This document shows, piece by piece, positions 45,253-56,472 of a stretch of DNA of 64,000 nucleotides. Positions within the stretch are counted from its first letter, which is position 1; every line of letters starts with the position of its first letter. The notes under the pieces were generated by a model. It saw only the letters and a program-made list of their open reading frames with translations, did no database searches and was not told where the DNA came from. The position numbers and the translations under genes were made by a program. Origin of the DNA: Exobasidium rhododendri (lineage: Eukaryota; Basidiomycota; Exobasidiomycetes; Exobasidiales; Exobasidiaceae); assembly GCA_026210745.1 (NCBI GenBank), contig CP110630.1, forward strand, positions 3,782,001 to 3,846,000, read 5' to 3'.

Positions 45253-48200
45253 TCACGACTTGTACGGTGCCTTGCCAGTCTCTCTGATCTTTACCTCTCG
45301 TGCAGAATCCTCTCTACTGAGTCTCTCGATCTCGACATTGATTGCTCGAATCCAAAGATCCCTCTCAATCTTGCACCTGGATCGAAGGACCAAATGATTG
45401 TATGTGCTATCACCCAGCGACGGTATGGACGTCGAACAATGTGAAGTAGTCGTATCATGTTCAAAAGTAGACTCTCGTCCTCCAATGTTCACCTGGGGGC
45501 CCGTTGCTTGGTGGACTCGTTGAGGTCGATATCGAATGACGAAAGTGCAGTCTTCGTCGGTGTCTACGCTTATCAAGCCGTCACCATATACGCGAGGAAG
45601 TGTGTGTCGAGAGGACGCCGATGACGCTCCACCTGTTCCTCTGCCGAAAGTATTGATTGCACCCGCTCCCTCCGATCTGCCATTCACCAGCATCTCTTCT
45701 GTCAATCTACCACTGTAAACGTACGCATCTCGAAGGTGAACAACTGTTTCCTGACGTTTATGAAAGATGCCGCTGTTCTGTCTGGCTCTAGCCGTTTGAG
45801 TGGATGTCATCAATTTGTAGTGCAGCAGTCTTCCTGCAATGAGAATGTAGTACCGACTCGAGAAGCCAGCATACGCCTTCTTCTTCTGGAACAGTCTTCC
45901 TGATCGCAAGATTCCACGACAAGAGTGGTACACGCACCAGTTCCACACTCTTCCTAACGTGAATGCCGCCTGTTCTTCATCGGTCGATTGATGCAAGTTA
46001 CTATACGTCTTTTGCTTGTGGACCTGTCTTCCAACCAGGCTAGGGTCAAGACCACTTGCGGCCATCAGATCCAAAGCATCCACCTTCTCTCTTCGCTTCC
46101 AGTAGCGGCACACATCTGCAAGTCTCTCGATATACTCGCGAGCAACCGATTTGCTGTATGCTTCAAATCGAATAGACCGACCATTGTTCAAGGTGACTTC
46201 CAATTGCCGATTCTTCTTTAGCAACGCTCGGTCCTTGGCTAAGAGTAAGCCTTCCTCACCACCGAGGTCCTCTTCGTCCTCTTCGTCTCCGTTGTCACTC
46301 CCACCCTGCCCTTCCTCGTGGGCCGATGATTTGACAGATACCTCAGTCGCTGCCGTGTCCTCTGTGCCTGGTCGTCGTACCAACCCGTTCTCATCCATAC
46401 TTCGAATGAGGACGATATCCCGTACATCAACGTATCCATCCGCATTGTTGACCTGTTCAAATTGCCTTCTCTTTTCAAAGTCCTTGTACGCCTCGATCTG
46501 CACATCGATCTCTTCTTCAGACACCGCCGGAACACTGATACTTGCCAAGACTCGCTTTCTCAGCTCGGCCAGACCTTCCACTTTAGACATGTTACGCTTC
46601 TTGCCCAGCACTGCGTCTCTCTTTCGTCTCCTTTCTCGATCGTTCTGGTCCATGTCTGCATCTGTCCCATATTGACTATCGATTGCCTGGTTAGATTCGT
46701 TGACATTTGCCGCCAAGTGGCGGTCAGGTGGAAACGCCTTGGAGGTACGGTTGACGAAGAGTAATCCGTCGTAGGTGGTGATGTAGATACGAGTCAGAGC
46801 ACCTGACACTGCCTTGACTCGCCAGAGAAAGCCTTCTATACCCGGTGGCTCTTCCAACTTTTCTCCCTTCGGTAGGCGAACATTGGAAGAGAAGTGTGTT
46901 GCAGGTCTATACTCCAGCACAGACGGTCTTTTGAATTCAGACAGCATCGTTCCTACCAGCACCGCCCAGTCTCTCTTCTGTCCGTCGGATGTGTAATCTT
47001 CAATGACCCAATTCAACGAAGACTCGTTCCTCCAAGCCAACTCGAATTGCAAGCCGGACACTTCCACACTTTGACAGAGTTGACGCCATTCGGTTTGAGC
47101 CTCCACCACTTTCCGCACCACTCGCTTCACGTAGTCTCGACTGATTAGCTTGAATCCTTCTCCCACCTCCAAATTCGATGTTGTGCCAGAAACGATCGAT
47201 CTCCCGCCGTCTGCCGTCGTAGCTGCTGCTGCTGCTGCTGCAGGCATCTCTTCGGGCACAGGTATTCTTACTCGCACGCCAAGCGCTGGAAGGTACACGT
47301 CAAGATGATCGGGGATCTCCAAGCCCAACTCTCTCGACAGTTCCCAGATCCAGTCATTACTGATCGTCATTGATCGAGCATCAAAGATCCAAATGCACGT
47401 ACCAGATCGACGAAGGTGCAGCAGTCGATGATGGTGGTCTTCATGCTTTGCAAAGGTTAGACAGAAGATCCGGTCGATGGGTGAAAACATGGAAATGAAC
47501 GTTTTCCCTCTCTTCAACGACGTGACAGCGTGCAACTTCAGTTGATCACCGTGTCCAGTGTATTTCGACACGACAGATGGATCTTCCCACAATTCCAAAC
47601 GACCAGTACGATAGACAACCATGACTTCCTTGAACGGATCAGAGTACATCGGATGCTTCCGGCTTTCTCGCTCGTTGAAATCTTTCGCGAGGTCCTCTGA
47701 TGGCGTCCAGGCAAGTTTGACGAGCATCCGGTCTCGCTTCAGGACGGTCTGTTTGACAACCATCAAATCGTTTTTCGTGCTGGACAGGTTGTCAAAGTAG
47801 CGAGGTGAAGCGAGGCCATCGGGTGTTGCATTGCGTGACAGGACTTCCTGAGGTGGGGCTGGAGCTGCGTCTCCCGAAGTGACATTCTTTGCTCTTCCGG
47901 CCAGCAAGGTCATGCCTTCCCTCTCAGACACTGGACTGTTGCGATTAAAGAGTGCAGTACCCAAATTCCTACCTAGGATCGGCGTCAACCTACCGTTACT
48001 AGTTTGGAATTGAACGTTCTTCTTTTGCTGGTGATTTGGGTTCGGGACAGCTTCGCCCTGCAAGATGGACAACATGCCGGGCTCGTTCATCTCCGACTGT
48101 CGAGTCATGAATGGCGAGATTGCATTGGATCGAAGATCGATGGCCGAAATGGCTCTGCTCAGTAACGGAGTGGCACTCGTTGTTGGTGACCCGGTCAATC

Positions 48201-50751
48201 GCGCATTCACAGAAGCTGTACTGACTGTCCTTTGGCGATTCGAGACACTACTTTGATCGTTGTCCCACCTGTAACGAAGAGAGGCTTCGCTGGTCGACAG
48301 TATCTCGGGAGATTCTGTCCTTGTCGGTCGAGCAATAACTTCATGATCACTGGCTGCATCGTCTCGAAGATTGACAGGTCTCACACCTGGATTACTTGGT
48401 CGCCTTAGTAGCTCGTACGTTGCCAAAGGAAATCGTTCTTCGGCGCTCAGCGGTGCCTCCGGATGCGTCAATGCTTCTTTGACGCTCATCTTTGCCACCA
48501 CCTTGCCGTTCGTCGCGTCCGCTCTGAAGTCCTCGGAAGTAGTAGAGAAGGTCTCATTGCTCGATTCTTCAATAGCGTCTTGCTTCACCTTCCCATCCGC
48601 TCGTGTGCGTGAGTCTTGTAGTCCAGGATTGCTCTCGAATAACTTCTTTGATGGTGTGTTACGACCTTGCGATGCGCTCTTTCGATTCTTGGCAATTGTC
48701 TTTGCGCTCATAAAGCTGACCACATCGCTCCAGCCATGTCGACTTTCAATGTCAAAAGCGGACTCGTGAATGGGCCCTTGATCATGAGAAATACTGATGA
48801 AGGATGCCTGCGAAGACTCTTTCGTAAGAGTCCTCTCCATCTTCACCGGCTCGACGGGTTTGCCGAGTAGATCCAAGGCAGCGTGTTCTTTGGGTGGCGT
48901 GTGTGGTCCCTTCCTGCTGTTGTCGCTGTCTGATCCGGTAAAGGTAAGAGCAGGCGTGGTCGGTCTTTGCTTCACAGGTTTCGAGTCATGAGTGAGCTTA
49001 GGGGACTGTAGTATCTCACGTTCGACATTCAATTCCTGAGCTTTTCGAGCAAAGTTGTCGATGACAGTCTCGGTAGTCTGGTTAGCGGTGCTTTGTCTAG
49101 AGGGGTTTCTCAATTGTGCTGTGTGGGCGCCATTCACTGTAGTGTTCCTCTCCAACACGTCGGCGTTCCCTTTCGCTGCTGCTGCTTCTTCTTCTTCCTC
49201 CTGTATGACATCATCGTCTAAGCCTTCTTCTCGCGACTCTACAACTTGCCAGAATCGTTTGCCAACTTCAAAGGTTTGTCCAACCCACTTTGTTCCTCCG
49301 GCACTCGTTCCTACAGCTCCAGGTATGACACCCCCCTTTCCAATGGATCTTCCACCATGCCTCTTGTGCTCCAATTTCAAGTCTCTTGCTCTCGCTTCGA
49401 TGGCCTTGATGTTCTTTCTGCCAAACGTTCCGAATATTCTCGACCTCACACCGCCCGTCGCACCAAAAGTGCCTTCACTAAAGCGGGTGCCTATACTGGC
49501 AAACGTGCCTGCTGTGCTTGCTCGACTAAGCCGACTTTGCCTCGAAATATCTCTAGAATGCGCCGTCGTTGTTCGAGAAGGTCCTCCTGCCTTCCCTAAT
49601 TGGCTCTGCTGATGTCGCTTTCGAGCTCGCTCCCGGAGTCGTTGTCTTTGGGCGCTTTCGCTGACGTCAAGATTTTGACTGCCATCCGCATCAGGATCTA
49701 CCGAGCTTCCCTTCACCATGTTGACGTCAGAGCTTGCATCCCTTGAAGGTGACAACACAGGCAGGCCATGTATGTCACTCAACCTTTTCTCTGCAGCAGT
49801 ACTTTTCACTGGTGAAGACGAAGAATCTAGAAAGCTTTGTTGGGACGAAGAATAGCGCAGGCCGTTCCTATTTAGAGGGCTAGTAGACGTAATTTCTCCG
49901 TGATCTGAACCTCTTTCATTCAGCGGCACACCTAGAAGGCGTCGCCCGGATGGCATCATGTCTGCCTCTTGAGAGAAAGGGACATTGGACTTCTGCAAAA
50001 TCGATCCCGCTACCCTAGTCGCGCCCTCAGATCTACCCCTACGATCTCGAGGAGCAAGGACGTCAAAGGACAATTTCTTTCTTCCCAACTGTTGAGACGG
50101 CTCGTAAGAACTCTGACTCTCTCTCCTGCGAATACCTTTTCCCGTCGTAGTCGGAGAGTCGACCAAAGAGGAGAAGCTTCCTGCATGACGTAAATCTGCC
50201 ACCGAACTTGTGACTTTGGGTGGGCTGCTACCGGTTCCGAGGCTTTCTTCCCGAGCAGCTTCGTCCAGGATACTATCTTGCTTGCTCTTCGCGCTGAGAA
50301 AGGATGCTTCTCGAGAAAGCTGCCTTTGAAATTTCAGCCTATCAGAATATCCGGAGATCTTGCTGCCGTTGAGACTCCGTGTAGGAGACAATCCTTGCCT
50401 GCGTCTCGTTGGTGAAGTCGGAGAGGCATCCACTTCGTCTCTTCTCCTGTTCGTATCCGTAACGAAAGTCGGCCTCACTGGAGACTCAAACGAGGGCCTA
50501 CCAACGATGAAGGTGCCGTCTTTTCCTGTGATTCCAATCGCCGTTGGTTTATCAATGGTGACATCTTCTGCAATCGCTTGTGCGATTTTATGTGCGACAT
50601 GAGATCTTACTGGACTAGGACCTATGAAGAATCTTCGAAACGGTAGTGCACTATGTGGGTCCTTCAATCTCCTTGCTTCCTTTCGCTTCTGAGAGTACGT
50701 CTGGAACTCTTGCACACCTTTTGCGGCGTCACTTTCGCACGAACTTGCCAT
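45253..50751 (-). CDS. Spo71/Mug56-like large PH-domain protein
   Basis: Intronless gene of 1832 aa from the ATG at 50751. An N-terminal Spo7_2-type segment (VQEFQTYSQKRKEARRLKDP, FRRFFIGPSPVRSHV) is followed by ~900 residues of Ser/Arg-rich disorder. The conserved half begins near residue 1000 (LSSTKNDLMVVKQTVLKRDRMLVKLAW, FKEVMVVYRTGRLELWEDPS). One PH-like unit contains GFLWRVKAVSGALTRIYITTYDGLLFVN and a second, near the C-terminus, contains SSRYYILIAGRLLHYKL and ends with ERDLWIRAINVEIERL. This order matches yeast Spo71, needed for forespore membrane extension with Vps13, and fission yeast Mug56. A (GCT)n run at about 47222-47240 encodes an alanine tract. A role in lipid transfer or membrane shaping is inference from the family. 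Confidence 0.75.
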   Translation of the reverse strand: MASSCESDAAKGVQEFQTYSQKRKEARRLKDPHSALPFRRFFIGPSPVRSHVAHKIAQAIAEDVTIDKPTAIGITGKDGTFIVGRPSFESPVRPTFVTDTNRRRDEVDASPTSPTRRRQGLSPTRSLNGSKISGYSDRLKFQRQLSREASFLSAKSKQDSILDEAAREESLGTGSSPPKVTSSVADLRHAGSFSSLVDSPTTTGKGIRRRESQSSYEPSQQLGRKKLSFDVLAPRDRRGRSEGATRVAGSILQKSNVPFSQEADMMPSGRRLLGVPLNERGSDHGEITSTSPLNRNGLRYSSSQQSFLDSSSSPVKSTAAEKRLSDIHGLPVLSPSRDASSDVNMVKGSSVDPDADGSQNLDVSESAQRQRLRERARKRHQQSQLGKAGGPSRTTTAHSRDISRQSRLSRASTAGTFASIGTRFSEGTFGATGGVRSRIFGTFGRKNIKAIEARARDLKLEHKRHGGRSIGKGGVIPGAVGTSAGGTKWVGQTFEVGKRFWQVVESREEGLDDDVIQEEEEEAAAAKGNADVLERNTTVNGAHTAQLRNPSRQSTANQTTETVIDNFARKAQELNVEREILQSPKLTHDSKPVKQRPTTPALTFTGSDSDNSRKGPHTPPKEHAALDLLGKPVEPVKMERTLTKESSQASFISISHDQGPIHESAFDIESRHGWSDVVSFMSAKTIAKNRKSASQGRNTPSKKLFESNPGLQDSRTRADGKVKQDAIEESSNETFSTTSEDFRADATNGKVVAKMSVKEALTHPEAPLSAEERFPLATYELLRRPSNPGVRPVNLRDDAASDHEVIARPTRTESPEILSTSEASLRYRWDNDQSSVSNRQRTVSTASVNARLTGSPTTSATPLLSRAISAIDLRSNAISPFMTRQSEMNEPGMLSILQGEAVPNPNHQQKKNVQFQTSNGRLTPILGRNLGTALFNRNSPVSEREGMTLLAGRAKNVTSGDAAPAPPQEVLSRNATPDGLASPRYFDNLSSTKNDLMVVKQTVLKRDRMLVKLAWTPSEDLAKDFNERESRKHPMYSDPFKEVMVVYRTGRLELWEDPSVVSKYTGHGDQLKLHAVTSLKRGKTFISMFSPIDRIFCLTFAKHEDHHHRLLHLRRSGTCIWIFDARSMTISNDWIWELSRELGLEIPDHLDVYLPALGVRVRIPVPEEMPAAAAAAATTADGGRSIVSGTTSNLEVGEGFKLISRDYVKRVVRKVVEAQTEWRQLCQSVEVSGLQFELAWRNESSLNWVIEDYTSDGQKRDWAVLVGTMLSEFKRPSVLEYRPATHFSSNVRLPKGEKLEEPPGIEGFLWRVKAVSGALTRIYITTYDGLLFVNRTSKAFPPDRHLAANVNESNQAIDSQYGTDADMDQNDRERRRKRDAVLGKKRNMSKVEGLAELRKRVLASISVPAVSEEEIDVQIEAYKDFEKRRQFEQVNNADGYVDVRDIVLIRSMDENGLVRRPGTEDTAATEVSVKSSAHEEGQGGSDNGDEEDEEDLGGEEGLLLAKDRALLKKNRQLEVTLNNGRSIRFEAYSKSVAREYIERLADVCRYWKRREKVDALDLMAASGLDPSLVGRQVHKQKTYSNLHQSTDEEQAAFTLGRVWNWCVYHSCRGILRSGRLFQKKKAYAGFSSRYYILIAGRLLHYKLMTSTQTARARQNSGIFHKRQETVVHLRDAYVYSGRLTEEMLVNGRSEGAGAINTFGRGTGGASSASSRHTLPRVYGDGLISVDTDEDCTFVIRYRPQRVHQATGPQVNIGGRESTFEHDTTTSHCSTSIPSLGDSTYNHLVLRSRCKIERDLWIRAINVEIERLSREDSAREVKIRETGKAPYKS

Positions 50752-51451
50752 GTCGGAAGGGTGAAGCACTCCAGCTTTGCGCGAGACACAAAGGGAGGCC
50801 GGCGGGACTCAATCTCAAATCCGACCAGAAATAATCATGGTCGACGACGTCCGGTCCTTTCTAGTGCAGCAGTATAGCTATGCTTGTCGGGATCAGGAGA
50901 CAAGGGAGCAAGTTGGATGTGGTGGGGTAGAGTCCTTCTCTTGGCTCTCTTCCTCGTACTAAGAGGACGAGGCGATCCACCCAAACTCCCCCCGCCCCCC
51001 GACATTGTGAGCAATCGGAAGTGTTTTATTTATATCTTTCGAAGGCGCGTGCCCCGTGTCCACCATAATTTCCAGGCGAGTTACTACCGTATACAAACTT
51101 TAGCCTTTTGGTGCTAACAACAGCAAGTGTACGTACTTGCTTCTTCTCGCAATGCCTGCTGCGAGCGCCGAGACCCCGCCACTCAGCGAAATTCCTGCAT
51201 TGCAGATCATGAAGGGCCGGCACACAAACGTGAGACAAGATTAAGTCAAATCAGAGAATAAAGTCTAAAAGATTGTGTGTATTGGCAGCTGATGATGATA
51301 ATGAAAGATGTAAAGACAAGTTATCAGAGATCAAGTAATGAACAAGAAGACCGATTATTCAGGAAAGAGGGTAATGGGGATTGGAATCACAGGGACCGGC
51401 AAATCAAGGTATGCAAAAAGAGGGTAAAAGAAAGGTGTGCGTCCAAAAATT
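50752..51451. other. Intergenic region between the Spo71-like and GPI-protein genes
   Basis: 700 bp; 5' of the Spo71-like gene and 3' of the GPI-protein gene, both on the minus strand. AATAAA (51258) and several AT-rich patches occur. The open frames are short and overlapping; none is supported. Confidence 0.4.
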
Positions 51452-52737
51452 CTAAAGGAGCACTGCAGCCATGGCAATCGAAATGACACCGAAGGAGGCC
51501 AAAAGGGGCATTGAAGAAAGGCTGCTGGCACCACTGCTACTGCTGCTGGCACCCACAGATGCTGACATGGTGCTTGCTGCTCCTCCAGTAGTCTTGGCGG
51601 TGCTGCTCTTTGCAGTCGAGGTGGCCTTAGACGAAGTTCCCGTCGATGATGAGGCAGAAGCGGAAGAGGTGGATGAGCTTGCTACAATAGCGGCAATTCC
51701 GTTCGAAATAGTCGATTGAGTTACGCAATTCGATGTCGATGGGAGAGAGTAAGCGGCAGTGGGTGTTGTTTGATCAGGAGATCCGTTGACAAAAGTGTAA
51801 GCTTCACCTCCAGCAGCAGTGTAGACGGAAGAGTAATATTGTTGGAAAGTCGACGTTCCACCACCAGAGAGTGGGTAGAGACCAGGGGGATAAGCAGCAT
51901 CTCCGTCGCAAGTGTCAAAGGAGTCATCAGCGTAGTTTCCTGGCATGACAAAGCTGTTGTAAAAAGAACACGAATCACTGTGAATAAAGCGGTATCGCTA
52001 GAGACTCTTTCTACTTGTACTCACTTGCAACCCATCTCGTCGAGAGTGTGTTGACACTCAAGGGGAGTTGGTGCGAGATCGCTTCCTGCAATGCACACTC
52101 GGAAGCAGACCTGGTTGTATGAGATGTAGTTCATCCATTCCTCGTAGAAGACGTCGGTACCGGAAATGTTAGAGGTAACGTTTCCTCCAATTGGATTACC
52201 CATGTTGGTAGCTCCATGGGGGTCCAGCTCTCCACCTTCGTCACCTGCTTGCATACCAATCTTGGTAAAGTCACCGAGTGCCATGATCTGAAGGTACAGA
52301 GGTGTTTGCACAAAGTGCACTGCAGTCAAGGTTCCGTCGGGCTGTGAAGTGCGGTGTCAGGAAGGTCAGCGCGAGAAAAGAAAGCTCTCCTCCAGGCTCC
52401 TTCTACTCACAATTACACGAGCGTTGTTTCGTGCCTTTGTGCAGTAGGCAACAGTGATTCCTTCGACGTCGGCAATCATTTCTCCGTCGGGTGCAGAGAA
52501 AGTACACCAGTCGTCGATTGAGTTGATGGAAGCCAATCGAGCGACGGAGGTTTGATTGATGGCAGTGCCCAAGGAAGGAGCAGCTGGGTTGGTAGGTCCA
52601 TTTGCATTTCTAGCCTTGACACCAATGGCAGTGGTACTAGCCGTACCATAGGCAAACTTGTCAACCGCAAGCGCAGAGGAAGACAAGGTAGCGAGTGCAC
52701 CGACAACGGCGATCAGGTTTGAAGTTGAGAAAAGCAT
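51452..52737 (-). CDS. Secreted GPI-anchored glycoprotein of the basidiomycete 'macrofage activating glycoprotein' type
   Basis: Three exons, 52737-52411, 52341-52025 and 51953-51452, in phase, 381 aa. Signal peptide MLFSTSNLIAVVGALATLSSSALA; a conserved ectodomain with paired cysteines (DDWCTFSAPDG, VAYCTKARNNARVIPDGTLT, HFVQTPLYLQIMALGDFTKI, GDEGGELDPHGATNMGNPIGG, VCFRVCIAGSD, PLECQHTLDEMGCNFVMPGNY); then a Ser/Thr-rich stalk and a hydrophobic C-terminal tail (MPLLASFGVISIAMAAVLL) that fits a GPI signal. The ectodomain matches the fungal surface proteins annotated as macrofage activating glycoprotein, common in basidiomycetes and usually strongly expressed. Its molecular role is unknown; a cell-wall surface location is well supported. 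Confidence 0.82.
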
Positions 52738-54496
52738 CGTTCTTTGTGGAAGAGCAGGAAAGGGAAGCAGCGGAAGGGCGTATACTAATTATGGAGCGAA
52801 ACTCTCGGCTTTAGACAAGTGGCGGTGACGAGAACGTCGTTGCTGTAGTGATGAGAAAGTCCAGATGCAAAAAAACGAAGAGGCTACGGAAGGATATGAG
52901 AAGACGACGGCTTGTGGTGTCGAAGTCGAAAGCAAAAAGAAAGGTGCTTGGGTGGACTAGTATTGAGTATGTGGAAGAAGGAGAGAGAGAAAGAGAAGGA
53001 GAGGACGAGGGAAGTGAACTGGCGAGGGATGATGAGGCAATTTATTAGCATCCAAAGAGAGTCCCTCTGTTTTATTATTGGAAAGCGGCCCTAGGGGTCC
53101 TGATCTCCTGGCTGTAACGTTTCTTCGCGTAAAATGCCAGAGGAAAGTTCATTAGATTTGAATTTCAGCAGTATCGAACTTTCTCGATTTCAACTGTGCA
53201 TTAGTAGTTGCAGTGTTTATTCTTATCGGCATTTCTCTGAATCTAAATAGAGACTCGCGTCTCCGGTGGCCCGACGATTCGGCAACACATTAACAAAAAA
53301 AGCCTAGCTCTCTTCACAATATCTATTTCCAGTCACAAGGCCTATAAACCTCTCTCTTGTCTCTTTTTGGATCTTGTACCGCATGAGATTAGAAGTGTTG
53401 TTTACCTGTGCTATGTTGGTTCAGAGAAGATCTTAGAGACAGACAAGGATTCCAATCAGGAGCGAGCGCTGGGAACTGCAGGTGGGATGGCGGCCGTCGA
53501 TCCAGCAACATTACCCTTTGGAGAAAGCGCGGCGGCAGAGACATTCTCCATCATCGAGAATCAGATCACTGTCCTCCTCTCCTCTGTTACATAACTCCCA
53601 GCTCCGGCCGGAGGCGTGTACACGAGCACCTCACTTCGGCACTGCTGATCTTCCTCTTGGGGTGGCTGAGATTCAAGGAATTGGTGCCATGTCTGCTGAC
53701 CCCCTTGCCTCTTGTTCCATGGCATGCCTTTCCTCCGCCCAAGGGCAAGAAATTCCCTCCCTTCTCTGTTGACACTTTGGCATATCTGCGCATGCATATA
53801 CTGCAGCAGTGATCTCTTTGCCCTCCCCCTTTCAACTCTAACCGAGGCACGTCGGCGCAAAAAGAAACACTCTACAATACTCTCTTTCCGATCTTTACAA
53901 TACGAGAAGGGGCAGGCTTGTATTGTATGTCAAAATCCCGAAAGCTTATTCATGCACGCGAGGGACGCTTAGAGGACATAACACGCGTCTCGAGCATCTG
54001 TTGGAGGGACGGTTGAAGTGCGTCTCACTACACCTCTCGAACTGTGTTTCTTCTTACTGATTGCGATCGAGACACCTTTTCTAGCATGACAGCCGCCGGT
54101 AGAATGGCAGGGAGGTCTTGCTTTAGCTCAGGCCTTACATAGACTAGCCTCTAGCATCGCGGGGCTCCCCTTCTTCGTCCGCAGCGCATACACCATTGTA
54201 GTGGCTTATGGCTCTGCAAGAAACTTCAAGTCTAGAGCAAGGACCGCAGGAGCGGGCAACGTTATGTGTATAGATATGACCTCCCACTTAGCTTTTCTGC
54301 GAGCTAAGGCTACGAACATGTATACAGTACACATACTTTTCCAATTTGTTCGTCCGTTTACCGGTACCGCACACAACGCGAGGGCGTCTCGATGGCACGT
54401 GTAGACAAAAGGGAGAGAGGCCCACCCCTGCCTAATTTTTCTTCGCGTGCACAGACCCCCCCGGCCTGATCATTCTCACCTCCTTCATCCTCAACT
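52738..54496. other. Long intergenic region, divergent GPI-protein and STE24 genes
   Basis: 1.76 kb without a gene I can support. The first 300 bp should hold the promoter of the GPI-protein gene. Several frames are open at 53370-53860 on both strands, including a 35-codon run from an ATG at 53487 (MAAVDPATLPFGES), but none matches a family or shows convincing splice sites. A gene of unknown type or a non-coding transcript could be hidden here. Confidence 0.4.
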
Positions 54497-56360
54497 ATGT
54501 CGTACCTGCTGTCGCCGCTCAAGGCGCAATTGACCCGAGTAGAGACTCTGCTAGACGATGATAAGATTCCATGGATGATCACGATCCAAGGTCTTCTCAT
54601 GGCAGTGCTCTCCTTCGAATTGCTGGTCTCCCTTCGTCAGCGCAAGACATATAATTACCCGGCGCCACCTCCTCAGCTGAAAGCTCACGTCGATCAGGAG
54701 ACGTACATTAAAAGTCGAAATTATGGTAAGGACAAACTCAACTTTTCGCTCTTCACTTTGATCTTCGAATGGGCTCTTTCAGCTACACTCATCTACTTTG
54801 GCGCATATGTTAGGATCTGGGAAGCAGCAGGAATTGTCATGACTAAGATGGGGTACGAGACTGATAGCGAGATCCCCCATTCGCTCCTCTTTCTTCTTCT
54901 TTCGCAACCCATCACATCCATACCAACTCTTCCCTTGTCCTTGTATCGACACTTTGTTCTCGAAGAGAAACACGGCTTCAACAAAATGACGCTTGCAACT
55001 TTTTTCCTCGATGGTGTCAAGGAGTGGGCGGTGGGCGTGGTGATTGCTGGACCTCTGATGGCGGGCTTGATAAAGCTTATACGCTGGGCAGGGGACGGCT
55101 TTGTCGGTGAGTTGGGGAACGGCTACAACGAGATGTGCAATCTTGTTCCATGAAACTGACCAAAATTTTTCCTCCATAGCGTACGTGGCCGTCTTTATGT
55201 TTGCCTTTCAAATCCTTGCCATGGTCCTGTACCCTACCCTTATTCAACCTCTCTTCAACAAGCTGACTCCTTTGCCGGAAGGCGAGCTCAAGGACCGGGT
55301 CTATGCACTTGCAAAGCAGCTCAACTTTCCGCTCAAGAACATCTACGTCATTGATGGTAGTAAGAGATCTGCTCATAGCAATGCCGTGAGTAACTGAAAG
55401 AGTGAAGAAGGATGATGCAGGCGCACACTGTACTGACTCTGAGGCTTCTTGCAGTACTTTTACGGCGTTCTGCCAAACGCCAAATATATATGCATCTATG
55501 ACACTTTGATGGAAAAGTCGACTCCCGACGAAGTTGAAGCTATCTTAGCGCATGAACTGGGACATTGGGCACATTCAGACCCAACCAAACTCCTCGTCTT
55601 GAGTCAAGTCCAAATAATCACCATCATGAGTCTCTTTACTCTGTTCATTCACAATGCTTCCCTGTTCCGCGCATTCGGATTCAACTACGTCCCTCCTACC
55701 GTCGGTGGCAAGATACAGTCTACGATGAAAAGCTTGCTCGGCAGACGGCATAACTTTCGAGGCGTACAGGTAGCTTACTTGCCTGTCGTTGTTGGTTTGG
55801 AATTGTTTCAGCTTGTTCTTCATCCACTCGACTCGTTGGGTATGTGCAGATAAACGCCTCTTTTGGGCTTCTTGTCAACGACTGACCTCTCCTCCTCCCA
55901 CATGCTTGCCGTGCATGGCAGTTAAATTCGGAATGAATGCAGCTGTAAGAAAGATGGAGTTTGCGGCAGATGAGTGAGTTGCAAAACGAAAGAGAGAAAT
56001 AAGTTTAGATCAAAGATCACCATCTAATGCCGGCCTTGCCCGTTATAGTTTTGCGGCCAGGCAACCTCGTGCACCCGCCTTGCCCACCAAAGAAAGCTCC
56101 ATCAGTGAAGTGGTAGAGCAAGAAGAGTACAGCTCTCTCTTGAGCAAGTCGCTTATCAAGATCCACATTCAAAAGTAAGTGAGAGCCGACGCTTTCGCTT
56201 GTCGTTCGTCTCTCCCTAATCCAGGTCTCATTTTCCTCCTAGCCTCTCTACTATGCACCATGATGCCCTTTATAGCGCCTACCATTACAGTCACCCCACT
56301 TTGACCGAACGTTTGACAGCACTGGAAAAGGTGGACGCTTCAACAAAGAAAACAAGATAG
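54497..56360 (+). CDS. STE24: CAAX prenyl protease Ste24 (M48 metalloprotease)
   Basis: Zinc metalloprotease of the ER/inner nuclear membrane that removes the last three residues of farnesylated CAAX proteins such as a-type mating pheromone and clears blocked translocons. Six exons: 54497-55106, 55180-55385, 55455-55839, 55922-55973, 56049-56174 and 56243-56360, in phase, 498 aa. Several membrane helices; EEKHGFNKMTLATFFLD; PLFNKLTPLPEGELK; VIDGSKRSAHSNAYFYG across intron 2; zinc motif AILAHELGHWAHSD with two His and Glu in exon 3; third zinc ligand region MEFAADDFAARQ over intron 4; and a C-terminal YHYSHPTLTERLTAL. All catalytic parts are intact. In basidiomycetes it should serve lipopeptide pheromone maturation. 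Confidence 0.95.
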
Positions 56361-56472
56361 TGCTGGAGAAGTCGAAATCAATTAATGTGATCGTTGCGTC
56401 GAGGAAAAAAAGATGAATTATTAGTACAATGCGATATCGGTCTTCTCCCTTGAATTTTCCTTTGCTTTAGAT

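Noticed and set aside
46151-49612. Several long plus-strand frames across the Spo71-like gene
   Set aside because: They are antisense to a clear coding frame, Ser-rich because the sense strand is Arg/Glu-rich, and match no family.
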